Shown in pieces: positions 36,754 through 48,977 of a stretch of 64,000 nucleotides of DNA. The stretch lies in the NCBI GenBank assembly GCA_031772625.1, contig CM062820.1, forward strand, positions 1,072,603,369-1,072,667,368, read 5' to 3'. The position numbers and the translations under genes were made by a program. The notes below the pieces were generated by a model, which worked only from the letters and a program-made list of their open reading frames with translations, did no database searches and was not told the DNA's origin. Position 1 is the stretch's first letter; each line of letters opens with the position of its first letter. Source of the stretch: Pinus tabuliformis (lineage: Eukaryota; Streptophyta; Pinopsida; Pinales; Pinaceae).

Positions 36754-37440
36754 TATGAATCCGAGAAGTTTTCCTTCACTTAATGCGAAAAATGATTTTT
36801 TCAGGTTAAGTGAAATCCCATACCTTAAACAACGTTGGAAGATTTGTTTTAAATCTCTGAGATGGTTGTTTCATTTCTTGGAATAAACAGTTATATCATC
36901 CAAATAGATTACCACTGATTTATTAACTAACCCCTTAAATGCGATGTCCATGGATCTCTGAAATGTGGCACTCGCGTTAATCAATCCAAATGGAATCTTT
37001 TGATATGCGTATGTGCCCCATTTAGTTCTAAATGTAGTTTTTAATTGATCATCGGGATGTACCAATACTTGATTATATCCTGAGAATCCATCCAAGAATG
37101 ACATTAATTCTGAGCCTGCAACTACCTGCAATATTTGTTCCATGAGAGGCAAAGGAAAATTATCCTTTTGGCAGGCCTTGTTAAGGTTTCGAAAGTCAAT
37201 GCAGATTCTAATATCTCCGTTTTTCTTTCTAACAGGTACCTTATTGGAGACCCATTTATAATGCCTAACGGGAAAAATTATTTTGGCTTTCAATAACTTA
37301 TTGAGTTAAGTTTTGATCTAGTTTTCTAGATTGAGATGGATCTTTCTCAACTTTTGTTGGACAGGTTTTTCATTATCGATCATTGGAATAGTATGTTGGA
37401 TGATGGAAGTGTCATATGTTTTGAGTTCATCGTAATTCTA
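36754..37440 (-). pseudogene. Y reverse transcriptase
   Basis: NKVPVRKKNGDIRICIDF, MSFLDGFSGYNQVLVHPD and YQKIPFGLINASATFQ lead to the catalytic YLDD (VVIYLDDITVY, about 36895). A stop at 36871 follows YSKK, and the thumb region (ISLNLKKSFFALSEG) continues in frame. Stops near 37440, 37320 and 37300 separate the leader part from the core. Confidence 0.9.
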
Positions 37441-37751
37441 AGCAAAGATGCTTTTGTATTGTCTCAAGAGACGAATATACGCTAATTTTTCTTCAGGGGC
37501 TAGGCCAAGGCCTAGGTTGATATTATGCGGTTTGGCATCAGTTCCTAGATTTACTAATTCATAATTCAAAGTTGAGCTTTGGAGTTTTGAATTGGTAGAT
37601 CTTTTGAATCGATCTTTCAAATAATAAAGGTCTTCTAATTTGACTACTAATTTAGGTATAATATTGTTAGTACTATCCTGTTGCAATTGTTGGTCATGTT
37701 GGTCTTCGTCAATTATTTGATTGGTGCACGATCCTTCAGATGTGAGGAAAC

Positions 37752-38310
37752 TCACAATATTAGGATTGTCATTGAAAATCCTCCAATTGGTAATGTTATC
37801 AGGAATAGATGGTCTAAAATTAACTCAATTGAAAATCGGTTAGGGCTAAAATCTTCTGAAGGAATGAGCTTGGAAGCTACGTTTGCTAATAGGTCTGCGC
37901 TAGCATTCTGGAGTCTGGGAATTGATGAAATATTAAATGCTATAAAGTGTTCAGTGAGATCTTGAACTAAATATTGGTAATGTTTTAAATGACCTGATAA
38001 AAAATGTATAGTATTATGTACCTGTCTGATTACAATTTCAGAATCTCTGAAAACTTGAAGGTATTTGACATCTAATCTGATTGCTTTGTATCGTCCTTGG
38101 ATTATAGCCTCGTATTCTGTGGTATTGTTGGTGAAATCAAATTCGAGTCTGCAAGTTAGCATAGTTTTATCTCCCTCTGGGCTTATTAACACGCATCCTA
38201 CTCCTGCTCCTTTGTTAGACTTAGAGCCATCAAAAAATAATTTCCAAAATAGAGATTTATTTACAGGACTATCTATAAAATTAATGCATTTATAACTATC
38301 TGTTTGAGAG
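37752..38310 (-). pseudogene. Y archaeal-type (additional) RNase H located before RT
   Basis: On the minus strand FFDGSKSNKGAGVG (about 38240) carries the first catalytic Asp. NNTTEYEAIIQG carries the Glu, QVFRDSEIVIRQV the second Asp and QNASADLLAN the last Asp. This is the signature of the archaeal-type RNase H acquired by Tat elements, here with all four acidic residues. It lies between protease and RT, not between RNase H and integrase. The frame upstream of about 38300 contains stops. It would remove RNA from the RNA-DNA hybrid. The domain is a fragment of a broken polyprotein, but its catalytic set is complete. Confidence 0.85.
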
Positions 38311-39040
38311 AAATTTTCTACTTGAGATAAAACAGAATGTTCTAAGGTGAAGTATGAGCATTAAAATTTCCTAGGAAAGAATCTACTAAATAGTTGCCAA
38401 TGATGTTAGAATTATATGCTACTGGTTCATTTTCTCCCTCTAGCTCTGTTACTATGTATTTCTGATGTCTTTCCCGCTCAACTTTTATCTAATTTGGTTT
38501 ACCATTGTAAGGGAGCCACATGTGCGACCAGTCAGTTGCAAAGTATCCATGAAGTTTTTCTGACCAATCTCTACTAAGAATTAAGCCATAAAATTCCGGA
38601 ATATCAACAACTAAAATGTCGATAACTTGACATACCTTTAGGTTGGATGACAGCCTTATGGTAACCTAATTTAATTCGCCAATCACTTCGACTTGCGATC
38701 GATCTAGCTGAACTATGCGCACAGCGGATTTCTGTGGTTGAACGTTCAATTTTGCACATATTGATCTTGGTAAAATATTCGATGAAGCTCCAGAATCCAC
38801 TAAGCAATTATGCACGTTTTTATTAAAAATTTCATAAGTAAGGAGAAATGGGGGAGTATGAGATCTCGATCTTCCTCCAATTAAGGCGATATCGTTTGGA
38901 TCAACTTTATTAATCGCATTAGTTGGAGGTATTCCCATGTCATGGGAAGCTTGAGAGATTATAGCAGCGGGTAAAGGTGCAATTAGTACAACATGTAATT
39001 CTTTCAAAAGTACCTTTTGCTGGTGTTTTAACTTGCTCAA
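38311..39040 (-). pseudogene. Y aspartic protease and linker
   Basis: VHNCLVDSGASSNILPRSI (about 38815-38760) holds an intact DSG active site. VQLDRSQVEVIGEL follows, then a stop near 38666. The second half (IDILVVDIPEFYGLILSRDW) is readable after it to about 38570, followed by linker with several stops down to the RNase H. Upstream, the frame overlaps the gag end by four bases. Confidence 0.85.
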
Positions 39041-40785
39041 TTCAAAAAAAGTAATATTGGCCCTAGTTTTTTCATGTCTTCTATGATATTATATTCCATT
39101 TCATCCGAAATGATTAGCATTTTAGATGGAGTTGATGTGTCTGTTGGAACTGGGCTGGTTTGAGTCGCTTTAGGTGATGTTTTCTTGGCTGCGACTTTAT
39201 CCTTAGTCATCGAGCTTGCGCTCTTTGGCTCAAGTGTAGGTTGAGGAGGATCAAGTTGATTTCTGCTGCGAGTACTAACCGGGAATGCCTCTTGATCCTC
39301 TTCATCTGGGAGGATGAAATCCCACATGCCTTGTAACTCTACAACTTCTTCTTCATCGATATGTTCTTCAGTAGCGATTTCTTCTTCTTCTTCTTCTGAT
39401 TCAATATTTGTGATAGCGTTAGGGGGTTTGGAATCAGTTGAAGGATTTCTTTTAAAAGGCCTGTATGGATTTTTAGAAGAAGTTTCTGCCACTTGTTTCT
39501 TAATGTCAACCATCTCGTTAGACATGGTCTTCAAAACTTTTTGTAATCCTTCTAAATTGAAGGGATCTTTCGATTGTTTTTTCTTGGGATCTTCTTTGAA
39601 AGAAACCTTCTTAGATTTTCATTCCTCTATCGTTTTTTTCTTTTCTAGGGCCATAATACGTTTCTCTACTGCTATTGTTTCTTTCATATTTTCAACTAAG
39701 GTTGTTTTGTTAGCCCTATCAACAAATATTGCTATGTTTGATGGTAAAGCAGTGATGTACCATTCACTTCGCACTTCTTTGCTAGGCTGGGAAGCAGTAG
39801 GAATTTTGTTTAAGATTTTATTGAAACGTAAATTGAAATCTTTAATAGGCTTTCTTGACTCGGACCTAAGGTTAGACAAGTTGTTGATCAGTGTTGTCGT
39901 AGACCTGTCATCATCGAACTTGGTCAGGAATTGTTCTTGGAAGATGTCCCAACTAGTAATAGATCCAGATGGTAATGAGAAATACCATGATCCAACTGTT
40001 CTCTGTAGAGTATAAGGGAAAAGTCGAACAACAACGTCTTCGTTGGTAACTCCATTGAGATTTATGGATAGCATAAATTTATTTATATGTTCTTCCGCTA
40101 GCATGCCTACCTCAGGATTAAACTTAGGCAGCCATTTTTCAGGATGGGCCGGTAGCTGACTCAAGGGTGCAGTCATTAAGACTACCCCTGGGTTATTCCA
40201 TGGAGATTGGGCCATCGCTAAACTAGTAACAAAGGAAAGTGCAGAAGATGATCCCTCCAGTTGAGAAGATTAGGAAATTACGACTCCAGATAGTTGAGAA
40301 GGAGTTGCGGAAGTTCCAGTGGGTTGATGGACAATGATTTGAAGTGGAGGAGTGGATGGTTGAATTCGCGGTGAAGATGCTGAGATGGATGATGATGATG
40401 AAAGAGTCTCGCTATCAGAACCTTTAGGAGACTTCCTTGCTCTTTTCCTTGTAGGTAGAGGTAACTCGGTTGGATGAACACCAAACTTTTCGCTCTTTAA
40501 TCTGGTAAGAGGATGAGAAAGGTTATATTGTGAAGTCACGCTGCCTTGAGATTTATCAGATTTTTGAGGAGATATAGAAAATCATTAAAGTTTGTGAATC
40601 AAATATTCAACCTCAGGAGGTTCAATAGTAGATTGTTCTAAAATGTCAGGGTTTATAACAGCGGTTGTTGCTCCAACAACTTCTGACTCTGGATTTAAAG
40701 ATTCCAAATGCAATGGAGAATTCGGGGGAGATGGTGAGGGTGATTTACTCTCAGAATGGTATTTAGATTTAGATTTTCTTTCCAT
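39037..40785 (-). pseudogene. Y gag
   Basis: Three open segments follow each other. A Ser/Pro-rich start (MERKSKSKYHSESKSPSPSP, 40785) is followed by a linker (40539-40270). The gag core (WLPKFNPEVGMLAEEHINKF ... EEQFLTKFDDDRSTTTLI, 40215-39619) comes next, and then an acidic C-terminal part (NIESEEEEEEIATEEHIDEE). No CCHC knuckle is visible, as in other Tat gags that package RNA by basic regions. Stops separate the segments. Confidence 0.8.
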
Positions 40786-40799
40786 TCACAGTTCGAGGC

Positions 40800-40815
40800 C
40801 CTCCTTCTAGCACCA
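40800..40815 (-). other. Candidate Y primer-binding site
   Basis: The minus strand reads TGGTGCTAGAAGGAGG four bases inside the LTR. TGG at the start fits a tRNA 3' CCA. The tRNA itself I do not identify. Confidence 0.6.
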
Positions 40816-40819
40816 AATA

Positions 40820-43416
40820 TGTTGAAGCCCCAAAAATCGGGTCTACAACAAGGGGGATACCCACCAGGTCTGGACCTTGGTTGTCAGCTCCTTTTCTGTT
40901 TGGTAGAGTGGGTCCGACTGGGGATATGGGACCAGTTTCCCAATTTATGTGTGTGTGTGTGACAGACTGATATTTCTCTTTCTAACAGTTTCTAAATGGA
41001 ATACTTTTATTCTAATTCCAATCTAATAATAAGGAAATTGTATTCTAATAAGTAGAAATATCTAAGTCTACACTAATCCGGGGTGTAATCTTTCCGTTAT
41101 GCGATCTAAAATGATTTCAAATAACAACTGGTAATAAAAGATAATTCAACTGTTATGAGAAAAGATTTCAATAAGGATGAACCACTTCGTATAAAAAGTT
41201 AGACGAAACAGTTGTGAAAAACATATCGCAGAATGTGCTACTCATAGATCAAGCATAAATAAATAGCTATCACCGTATAAAAGTGCCAAATGATAACTCA
41301 GGCATTCATGCATCAATATATAAACAACTGAACATGAAAATCACTTTAACACAAAGGCAGAAATAGTTAAGAGATAGAAGTACCATTTATAACTAGTCCT
41401 ACTCATGAGCTTCAAGTGATAATGATTTATCTCTTCTTGATCTAACATCTACTAAGAGTACAAAAGTGCAACATCAGTAGCAGATATCAAATGAAAATAT
41501 CAATAAATATTTTTCCATTCATTCATCAAAACTTCCTTAGAGGGTACAGAAGTGCATGTTCTGGGGATAAGTTTTTGACAAATTTCAGGACCCTTCTTTA
41601 AATGCATGAGAAGGGTTTAAATACTACTAACTAAATCTAAAAATAACTTATTACAAAAATGTAGGATGCGGTTTAAATTACCGTCCTAATTTCAGGCAAA
41701 ATAAAACAAAATTAAAACTAAAATTGAATATAAAATTAAAACTACTTCTGTATCTGCTCCTTGAAATCGCATGCATTCAACATCTGTTTGAGAAGAGTCG
41801 GCTGGCCGACTTCCGATTTTAGCTGAGCTGAGAAAACAGAATCAGCGAGAGCTGGTGCCATCTTCTTGGCATAATTGATGATGCACTTGAGAGTCATCGA
41901 CTGGCTATGTGACTTTACTAAGTATGCCCAGCAATAATCCCAATTCAACTTGGTTAACCTTTGGATTGCTTCTGCCTTTTCTTGAGCCTTCTATTTCCAG
42001 TCTGTCTCTATCGTTGCTTTCTTGCAATTTTCAGGGCTTGCAGGTGATTGAGCAATTAGAAGCTTTCCTTTTCGAGAAATTTTTTTCAGCGCTAATCGCG
42101 CATCGAAAACTGCCTCCGTTTCTTGATCCGGGTTTCCTTGATGTGTTTTTCACGTTTTGCGCTTTTTTATTTTAGCGAATATAAAGTTCAAATTTTGTGA
42201 AATAATGGTTCCGTAAGCTCTTGAGCCTGAGCCTTAAACTGTCTATTTCTGTTATCAATATTGTCCAGTATCCACTTAACCATGTCCGTGTATGGGAGAA
42301 TTTTGGGCCTTGCCGCTATCCGGTGCAAGAATGAACAATCTAGCTCTGTGATGGATGCCTAAGAAGAACTATGTGAGCCTGCAGTAGCAGTAACTTCCAT
42401 TACTTTGGGATTTTCCTCCTCAAGTAGATTATACATGCCTTCCCATGTAGCAATACCATCGTCTCTGTTACAGGCTGTGTCTGTATACAAGGACACCATT
42501 TCTTTCTCTTCAGAGCTCAGAGCTTTGCTTTTCTTTCCCATAATATCCTACGTGTTGCTTTGTATCGTCTTCTGTTCTTCGTTCCTGCAATTTACAAGTG
42601 AAGTGAGAATAATGATAAGGAAGGGTGATGGGAAAATTTTAAATGCCGAAGACGCATCGAATATACCACCTTACATGAGATGATTTTTCAGTAAGCACGA
42701 AACCATATTCCATTAATAATTGGCAACTAACTCAGTTATTAGCATTAAAGCACATAACCAGGTGTCAATTTATGGAAAATACTTTTTTGAATCACGAGCC
42801 CCAAAAGATCTGCGATGAATTGATTTTGTGATTTTCTTTGCAATATCACAGATCACAACATCGCAAAATCATAACATCGCAGAGTTGATAGCTCGCTATA
42901 TCGCATTATCGCTTTATCGCTGTATCGCAAAATCACAATATTGCATTATCGCAATACTACAATATCGCCATATCGCAATATCGCAATATCGCAGGAACGT
43001 AATATATGACAATCTTCATTAACCTGTTTTCTGCGAAATGCGATTTGCGATATGCGTCATCGCATATTGGCATATTTAAGATGTTTCAATGTAAGTTGTA
43101 TTTGATGTATGCGATGCGATATTTTATTATCGTGTATCGCGATCTCGCAATGATAGAACTTGGGTTTGTAAGGAGGTATCCTTTTATTCTTTTGCGATGC
43201 GATATTTCCTAAGGAAATATTTTTGTCTTACCTTATCATAAAACTTAGATTTTTTAGATTTTTCAAGGGGATTTCCTAAGCGTATGATGGTAATTTTTTT
43301 ATTCGAAAAGGAAATTTAAGCACTAATTGATTTTTGAATTTTTTAAGTAAGGGTCCCCACTTATTTAGTATTAGGAATAACACTAAATAAGAAGGGGGTT
43401 GTTGCTGGCCACGACA
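40820..43416 (-). repeat. 5' LTR of Y
   Basis: An intact 2,597-bp LTR, TGTTGAAGCCCC...GGCCACGACA on the plus strand, matching 29725-33705 without the hAT insertion. It includes the GCGATAT-rich tract at 42830-43000 and the uninterrupted target site of the hAT element at about 42950. Confidence 0.9.
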
Positions 43417-43421
43417 CAAAG

Positions 43422-45747
43422 GAATTTTGATACAGACATTCTTCAATTCATCTAGAAAATCATACATGGGCAACAAGATCTGTTTTTCTATCCCTCTATC
43501 AAGTTGTAGTCTCTCAAGAAAGGAGGTGTAGAAGTAGATCCTGGTTGGTCAATGATAGGAACTATGTTCACTAATTCTTTTTGTTTTTCTTTTTCAATGT
43601 TTTGGTTTTGCAGAGATGGTTCCTCAAAACTTTTATTGACTCTTAGAGAATCTTCCTCAGAAGTGTCTTATTCTTGAATAACTATAGAAGGTCTTTCCTT
43701 TTCTAATATCCTTCTAGATCTTAGTTGAAGATCATTAGGATCTAGAGGAGTAATCATGTAAGTTGGAAATTGTTGTCCTTCTACCATGTAAGCATTCTGA
43801 GGGTTTTTATTTTTGGGGTTTGGTAATGGTTGGGCAGGTAGATGATTTGGTTTCTGTTGAAATGGCAGCAAGAGTTGAGGATTTTGATTTTGTTGTGGAG
43901 GTTGTTGTGGAAATGGCAATGAAAGTTGAGGGTTCTGATTTTTAAGTTGTGGCTACTGATTTTGTTGTTGAATGTGTGGCGGGGGACAATTCTGATAGGG
44001 TGGGGGATATTGATAATATTGAGCAAATATCCCATAAGGATTTTGTACCCCTTGTGCCCATGTTTGAGATTGAAACTAAGATTGAGGTTGAGGCCAAGGT
44101 TGTTTCCAAGGATTCCAGTTTGGTGGGGGTTGAAGATACATTTGGTTGTTAAATCCCTGATTTTGTGGCCCCTGCCAAGGTCTTCTAGCAACAAAACAAA
44201 GAGGTTTTGCATAATTTGGGACTGTTTCCTCTTGAAAGATAGCCTTAAGACCTGGGATTTAGGGACAACCCTTGGTCTCATGAATTTCTGAATAAATCAT
44301 ACAAGTTTCTACAATTTTTGCATCTAAAGAATATTCCCTTAGAGCATGTTTCTTTCTGCATTTTGGACAAAAGATGGCTAGAGCATTAGCCTCTATTTTC
44401 TGCTTGTTTTGAATTTTAATGGTGTCTAGTTGCTCACTAAGGCTCCCTAGGATATCATTTTTAAATTCATCAAGCATATTACCAATTTCTGCCCTACTTA
44501 GTTGCTCACTAAGGCTCCCTAGGATATCATTTTTAAATTCATCAAGCATATTACCAATTTCTGCCCTACTTACAGATCCTGTTGCAGATTTGTTTACTCT
44601 AACAAGAGAAAGATCTCTTGGTCCTTTCCCTGTTTTAGATTTCCCTCTTGAGAGATGGACACACAATTCTCCTATATCATTCAATGGGAGTTGAGAAATA
44701 TCTCCCTTCGCCATCATGTTAAGGATATCTATCCACTCATCTCTAATGGCCTTTACTAAAAGAGAATTCAAACTTTTTTCATCTAAATCATTCATTTTTT
44801 ATCTTTTCAAATTATAGTTGAACCTCTGAATCAAATCTTCTAAGTTTTAATCCTCTCTTTGCATCATTTTAAACACCTCATATTTGTGATTGGTAGGCAT
44901 GCAATAATCCAAGTACCTATCCAAAAACGTTTTTTCATGTCATTCCAAATTCCAATGGGCTGAGTAACTAACCCCATAAACCATTTCAAAGTAGCTCCTT
45001 TAGTGTTGAAGGAAACAATTTGAGTTTTTGAGAGTCCTCTAGATAGTCATAGGCTCTGCACAAGACTTCAAACTCAAATAAGAATGTTTTAGGATCCTCA
45101 CTTCTCAACCCATGGAAGTTAGGGAGGACAGAAGGTGAGATGTTTTTCATTGTGGCATTTGTTTCCTCATCCACTATAGGGAATCCAAAAGAATTATCTA
45201 TTTCCCTATTTCCTCTGCCTTCTCCATTATTTCCTCTACCTCCTCCATTGTTTCCTCTACCTCCTCCATCATTTCCTCTACCTCTTCCTCTACCCCCTCC
45301 TCCAAATAGTGAGAATTCTCCATCTTGTTCTTCTTCTGCCATTATAGTTTCTTCAGAGTCAGTATAGGATTCAACCTACAAGGTTACTTCCTCCTCCTCC
45401 TCTGGTTCTTCTATTAATGGAATATGGGAGAATGGTTCTACTTCTTCTTCCTCACCAAGTGTTCCTAATTCTTCAACTACAATGTGCTCTCCTATGGAGG
45501 TGAAAAAGGCTCTTCCTACTGTTGGAGATTCGAAATTTTCCTCTCCTAAGATTGCATCGGTAGATGAGGTAGGAGATTTTGTTGGTTGGATATCTACCCT
45601 TGGAATTCCAGAAGTCCTATGGCTAGGAGTATGAGTTTGGGATGGAGGTGTGTCATTTCTTGTCCTTGGTTGAGTAGGTGGAGTTGTAGGAATTGAACTT
45701 TTGCCCCTAGCTATAAATCTAACCCCGGAGTCTCTTTCTCTATGCAT
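43422..45747 (-). pseudogene. X gag
   Basis: Segments in order on the minus strand are a Pro/Thr/Glu-rich start (45747), then an RGG-like Gly/Arg/Asn repeat (GGGGRGRGRGNDGGGRGNNG, about 45300-45220). The gag core follows (FHGLRSEDPKTFLFEFEVL, then WFMGLVTQP after a frameshift). Next comes the SRAEIGNMLDEFKNDIL segment, present twice. A zinc-knuckle region (CPKCRKKHALREYSL ... ETCMIYSEIHETKGC) has Tyr where Cys is expected. A Gln/Pro/Asn-rich tail with many shifts closes it. It ends at the Y insertion, and its frame continues on the other side of Y. Confidence 0.85.
44430..44573 (-). repeat. Perfect 72-bp tandem duplication in X gag
   Basis: Positions 44430-44501 and 44502-44573 are the same apart from the final base or two. 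Each unit adds 24 codons (SRAEIGNMLDEFKNDIL... SEQL) without changing the frame. The near identity against a decayed background marks a recent event. Confidence 0.9.
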
Positions 45748-45796
45748 CTCATTGTTTTTTTTTTTAATGTAAGAGATAAGACTACCTAGTTACACT

Positions 45797-45814
45797 TCCC
45801 TAGCAACGGCGCCA
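45797..45814 (-). other. X primer-binding site (Asp tRNA type)
   Basis: The minus strand reads TGGCGCCGTTGCTAGGGA three bases inside the LTR. This is the primer site usual for Athila and several Tat elements. Confidence 0.85.
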
Positions 45815-45817
45815 AAA

Positions 45818-47581
45818 TGTTTGTTCAATTTAGTGTCCTAAATTTCTCTACATAAATTATCAATCTGGGTATCGTAAACTGATGAAGTGTAGTGCACTAT
45901 CTGTGCTAGATGACCCTTCTTACTTCGTTGTTTTTGTGTTTTATGTTGTTTTGTAGGTTTTTGGTCCTTTAGTTGTTAATAAATTACAATGTAACTATCA
46001 AAATCCTAAATCTAACTTCTATAAAGATTTCTAAGAATCTAAAAAGAAGAAATAAAAGTGCTTTAAGTAAGATTTGGAAGTAAAGTTTAATCAAGAAATG
46101 AAAACGGAGTTTCTATTTCTGCTCTTATCATTGCTTCCAAGTCATGAACTAAAAGAACTAAAAGTGAAATTGAAACTACTGTCTAATCAATTATAGAAAT
46201 AAGACTAAATGAAATACTAAAAAAAACTGAAAGTGGAATTGCAAAAAAACTAAATGAAATACTTAGTTACTCTGCCTCTCAATTTTGGGAGAAAAATCTC
46301 CTTTGGATGGCATTTTGAGGAATTATGTACTTCATTATTCTAAGAGAAGATAAATGCAAAAATGCAGAAAAAACTCATTGCATGAATGAAGTATTCAACC
46401 ACTTAGTTTAAGATGAGTTATCAACTAGAAGGGCTTTTTAGAAACATTCATCTACACCATGAGTTACTAAACTAGTAATAAAATGACAAGAACAATAATG
46501 GCACTGATCAGTCTAATTGAAAACTTAAAGACTAGTAAAACAGTAAATGAAACAAACTACATTACACCACTGAACTCCAACTTCTAACTAATGATAAGAA
46601 CTTGAAAGAAAATTAAACAAAAAGAAGTTATTCTGCAATGAAAGAAGCTATTCTGCACCAGTAAGAAGATGAGAAAGATTGCATTATAAACAAGGTTAGT
46701 ATGAAAATGAGTATGAACACTATGAGAAGAAATGATAAATTTACAGTTTAACTAGAAAAGACAAAACAAAATGAAATTAAACCTCATTCAGCGTAGGGGC
46801 CCTCTGCAACTGATCAGGTTAGGCATGCTTAATCAATATCCAAGCAACTCTTTCACATATCCATAAAACTTGCAGTCTTCATATTAAAATAGGAAAATAA
46901 GTTTTTCAAAGTTACAACACGGTAAGTCTAAGCTTAATACATGAGGAAATTCAAACTCCTTATGAGTTCTTTACACAGGTATTTATAAGAAAATTATGCA
47001 ACTATTTGTGGAGAAAAATAAACTACAACCAAAAACACGTAGAAGATAGGCACACAAAAAAATTTTCCTCCGTTGCTGGAGACATAAATCCAAGATGATG
47101 GTTGTTGGATTCGGTTGCACAGATGGCTGTTGGAGTCTGAGGGTTCTGGAAGTTGTTTCAGATAACGCTTCCCATCACTGTGAAACATGTTTATTATTCA
47201 AGAAACAGAGTCTTGTTGCCTTTGGTCTCTACATTTGACTTCTCCGTTGACCAAAGTCTTGTACCATCTTCCTTGTCGACTTGGGCTAGGTGAATAGGAC
47301 ATAGTCCATGTCATGATGTTTTCCAAGCTGTCCATGTAGCTAGTTTCTTCTTTTGACACCTAGAACCTGTTAAAGCATGAAAGTAGCTGCAAAACAACCG
47401 ATTAGTTGCAGAATAGGCTGCATTCTGTAGCTAAAAGACAAAAACTTATTCAAATATCAAAACATAAAAACATAATATGTAAATCACTAAATGTCCTCCT
47501 TAAGGAAATGTATACTGGTCATTGATAATAGGAAAGTGTTTCTTTATGGAAAAACAAAGAAAAAGGGATGAGAAGAGTTGT
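45818..47581 (-). repeat. 5' LTR of X, left part (continues at 53448-53481)
   Basis: TGTTTGTTCAATTTAGTG.. matches 21517-23265. It is cut at 47581 within GAAGAGTTG by G2 and finishes GTTGCTAAGGAAAGAGC...TTCAACA at 53448-53481. The flanks GTTGT and GTTGC are the G2 target duplication with one mismatch. Confidence 0.9.
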
Positions 47582-48201
47582 TGATCCGGATTTAAACAGG
47601 AACACAATAAAATACAGAGATAACCATAAAGACAGATATGCAGTGGAAATAATACCTCAATTCATTACTGTAAAATACTGAAATATGCTTACAAACAGAA
47701 ATGGAAATAAACCAGCTAGGGCAATGGTAGCTTATCTCTGAGAAGACATGTGGTGGCTACATGCCTCTGAACTGTCTTACAATGAGGCTCGAAGGCCTAT
47801 TTATTGTTGAGAAACAATGGAAAACCCTTCATATTCCAAAACCTAACCCTAGAAGATGAAACGCCAAATTGTGGGCCCCGTTTTTGGGTAAGTTGGTACA
47901 TCAACTTCCCGGGGTCACGAATTGGTCGTACTATCTCCGTTTGACGTGCATGATAGCCCGTTGGAAATATCTCACCGAGGACTACGACATAAAATATGAT
48001 TTTTATCAAAAAAATCCCTGGCGGTAGATTTCCGAAAAAAACATCGTTTAGGGCCTCAAAACGGCTTCGGAAGTTTAGGACCCGAAAAACTGCTAAAAAT
48101 AGTAAATTGTTCTATAATTAAGGAAACTGAAAAAACTGTAAGAAGCACTAGAGGGGATCCAAGTGGAATTAGCAGGTGGCCACCAATATCCACCTGGATC
48201 A
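47582..48201 (-). repeat. 3' LTR of G2
   Basis: The plus strand runs TGATCCGGATTT...CACCTGGATCA, 620 bp. It matches 52829-53447 at about 95 percent by hand count. Confidence 0.95.
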
Positions 48202-48211
48202 TTCCTCCCCC

Positions 48212-48977
48212 GTTAGGAAGCAATGGTCCCCATTGCGTTGAGTTCCTCCATGAGATGAGGGAACTTCTGCTGCACTTGGTCCCTGGTGAGCCACTTGCCC
48301 TAGTGAAGGAGTTGTCCTGCTTTGACAACTCAATACAGTTGGATATTCTACTGGCGAGTGTGCTTGATCTGTGTGTCCATGATCCGATCAGTTGCAACTT
48401 GTTCCATGCAATTTGGATTTAACTCTGTGGGTGTGAGTTGTTCTGCAATGTCGAACGTGTCTAGTAATGGTGGAAAGTATGGCTGAAGGCGGTCGACATT
48501 GAACACCGGGTGCAGGCCAAGGAATCGGAGAATGCTAAGCTCAAATGCATTGTCTCCCACAGCCTTAGTAATGGTGTAAGGGCCATATCGGAGTGGTCTG
48601 AGTTTCCGATAGGCTCCGGTAAGGCATTCCTTTTGCAAATGCAACCAGACTTTGTCGCCCACTTGAAACTTGTGTGGCACCCGATGTTGATCATGTCGCT
48701 ACTTGTACTTGGAATTTGATTTCTCCAGAATGTCATAGACCTGCTGGAGAATATGTTGGATGTGCTCAATGAAGTTGTTTGCCTTATCTGTTTCGGACTG
48801 GACATGAGCAGAATATGCGTGAGTAGCTGCAACTGGCATGGCCACATCGATGGGACATAGTGGCTGGAATCCAATCCCACCTGGAAAGGGTTGTGGCGAG
48901 TCGAGCTGTGGAGAGCCCGGTTGTAGTTGTGATGAACATAGGGAAGGCTCTCGTCCCATGTGCATGGATGCTTTCAT
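48212..48977 (-). pseudogene. G2 integrase C-terminus with chromodomain-like tail
   Basis: The module HKFQVGDKVWLHLQKECL, GPYTITKAVGDNAFEL and HPVFNVDRLQPYFPP is open in 48680-48348. Beyond stops the tail reads VVKAGQLLH and GKWLTRDQVQQKFPHLMEEL, which fits the second half of a chromodomain. Upstream, 48970-48700 is broken by frameshifts (HNPFQVGL is on one frame and HIQHILQQVYDIL on another). Confidence 0.75.

Larger units (their letters stand above)
29725..43416 (-). mobile_element. Element Y: Tat-like Ty3/gypsy with an extra RNase H, inside X
   Basis: It is bounded by TGTTGAAGCCCC...CCACRACA LTRs and the perfect 5-bp duplication CAAAG (29720-29724 and 43417-43421). Minus-strand order is gag, protease, archaeal-type RNase H, RT, RNase H, integrase. 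Length without the hAT insertion is about 12.3 kb, of which the two LTRs take about 5.1 kb. Gag lacks a zinc knuckle. Integrase has lost key residues. Confidence 0.95.

Noticed and set aside
39314-40015. 233-aa plus-strand ORF
   Set aside because: It is antisense to the Y gag core, which has clear family features on the minus strand. The composition (Ser/Phe/Leu rich) is that of a shadow frame.
43926-44291. Plus-strand 121-aa ORF and overlapping basic minus-strand ORF
   Set aside because: Both are off-frame readings of the Gln/Pro/Asn-rich tail of X gag.
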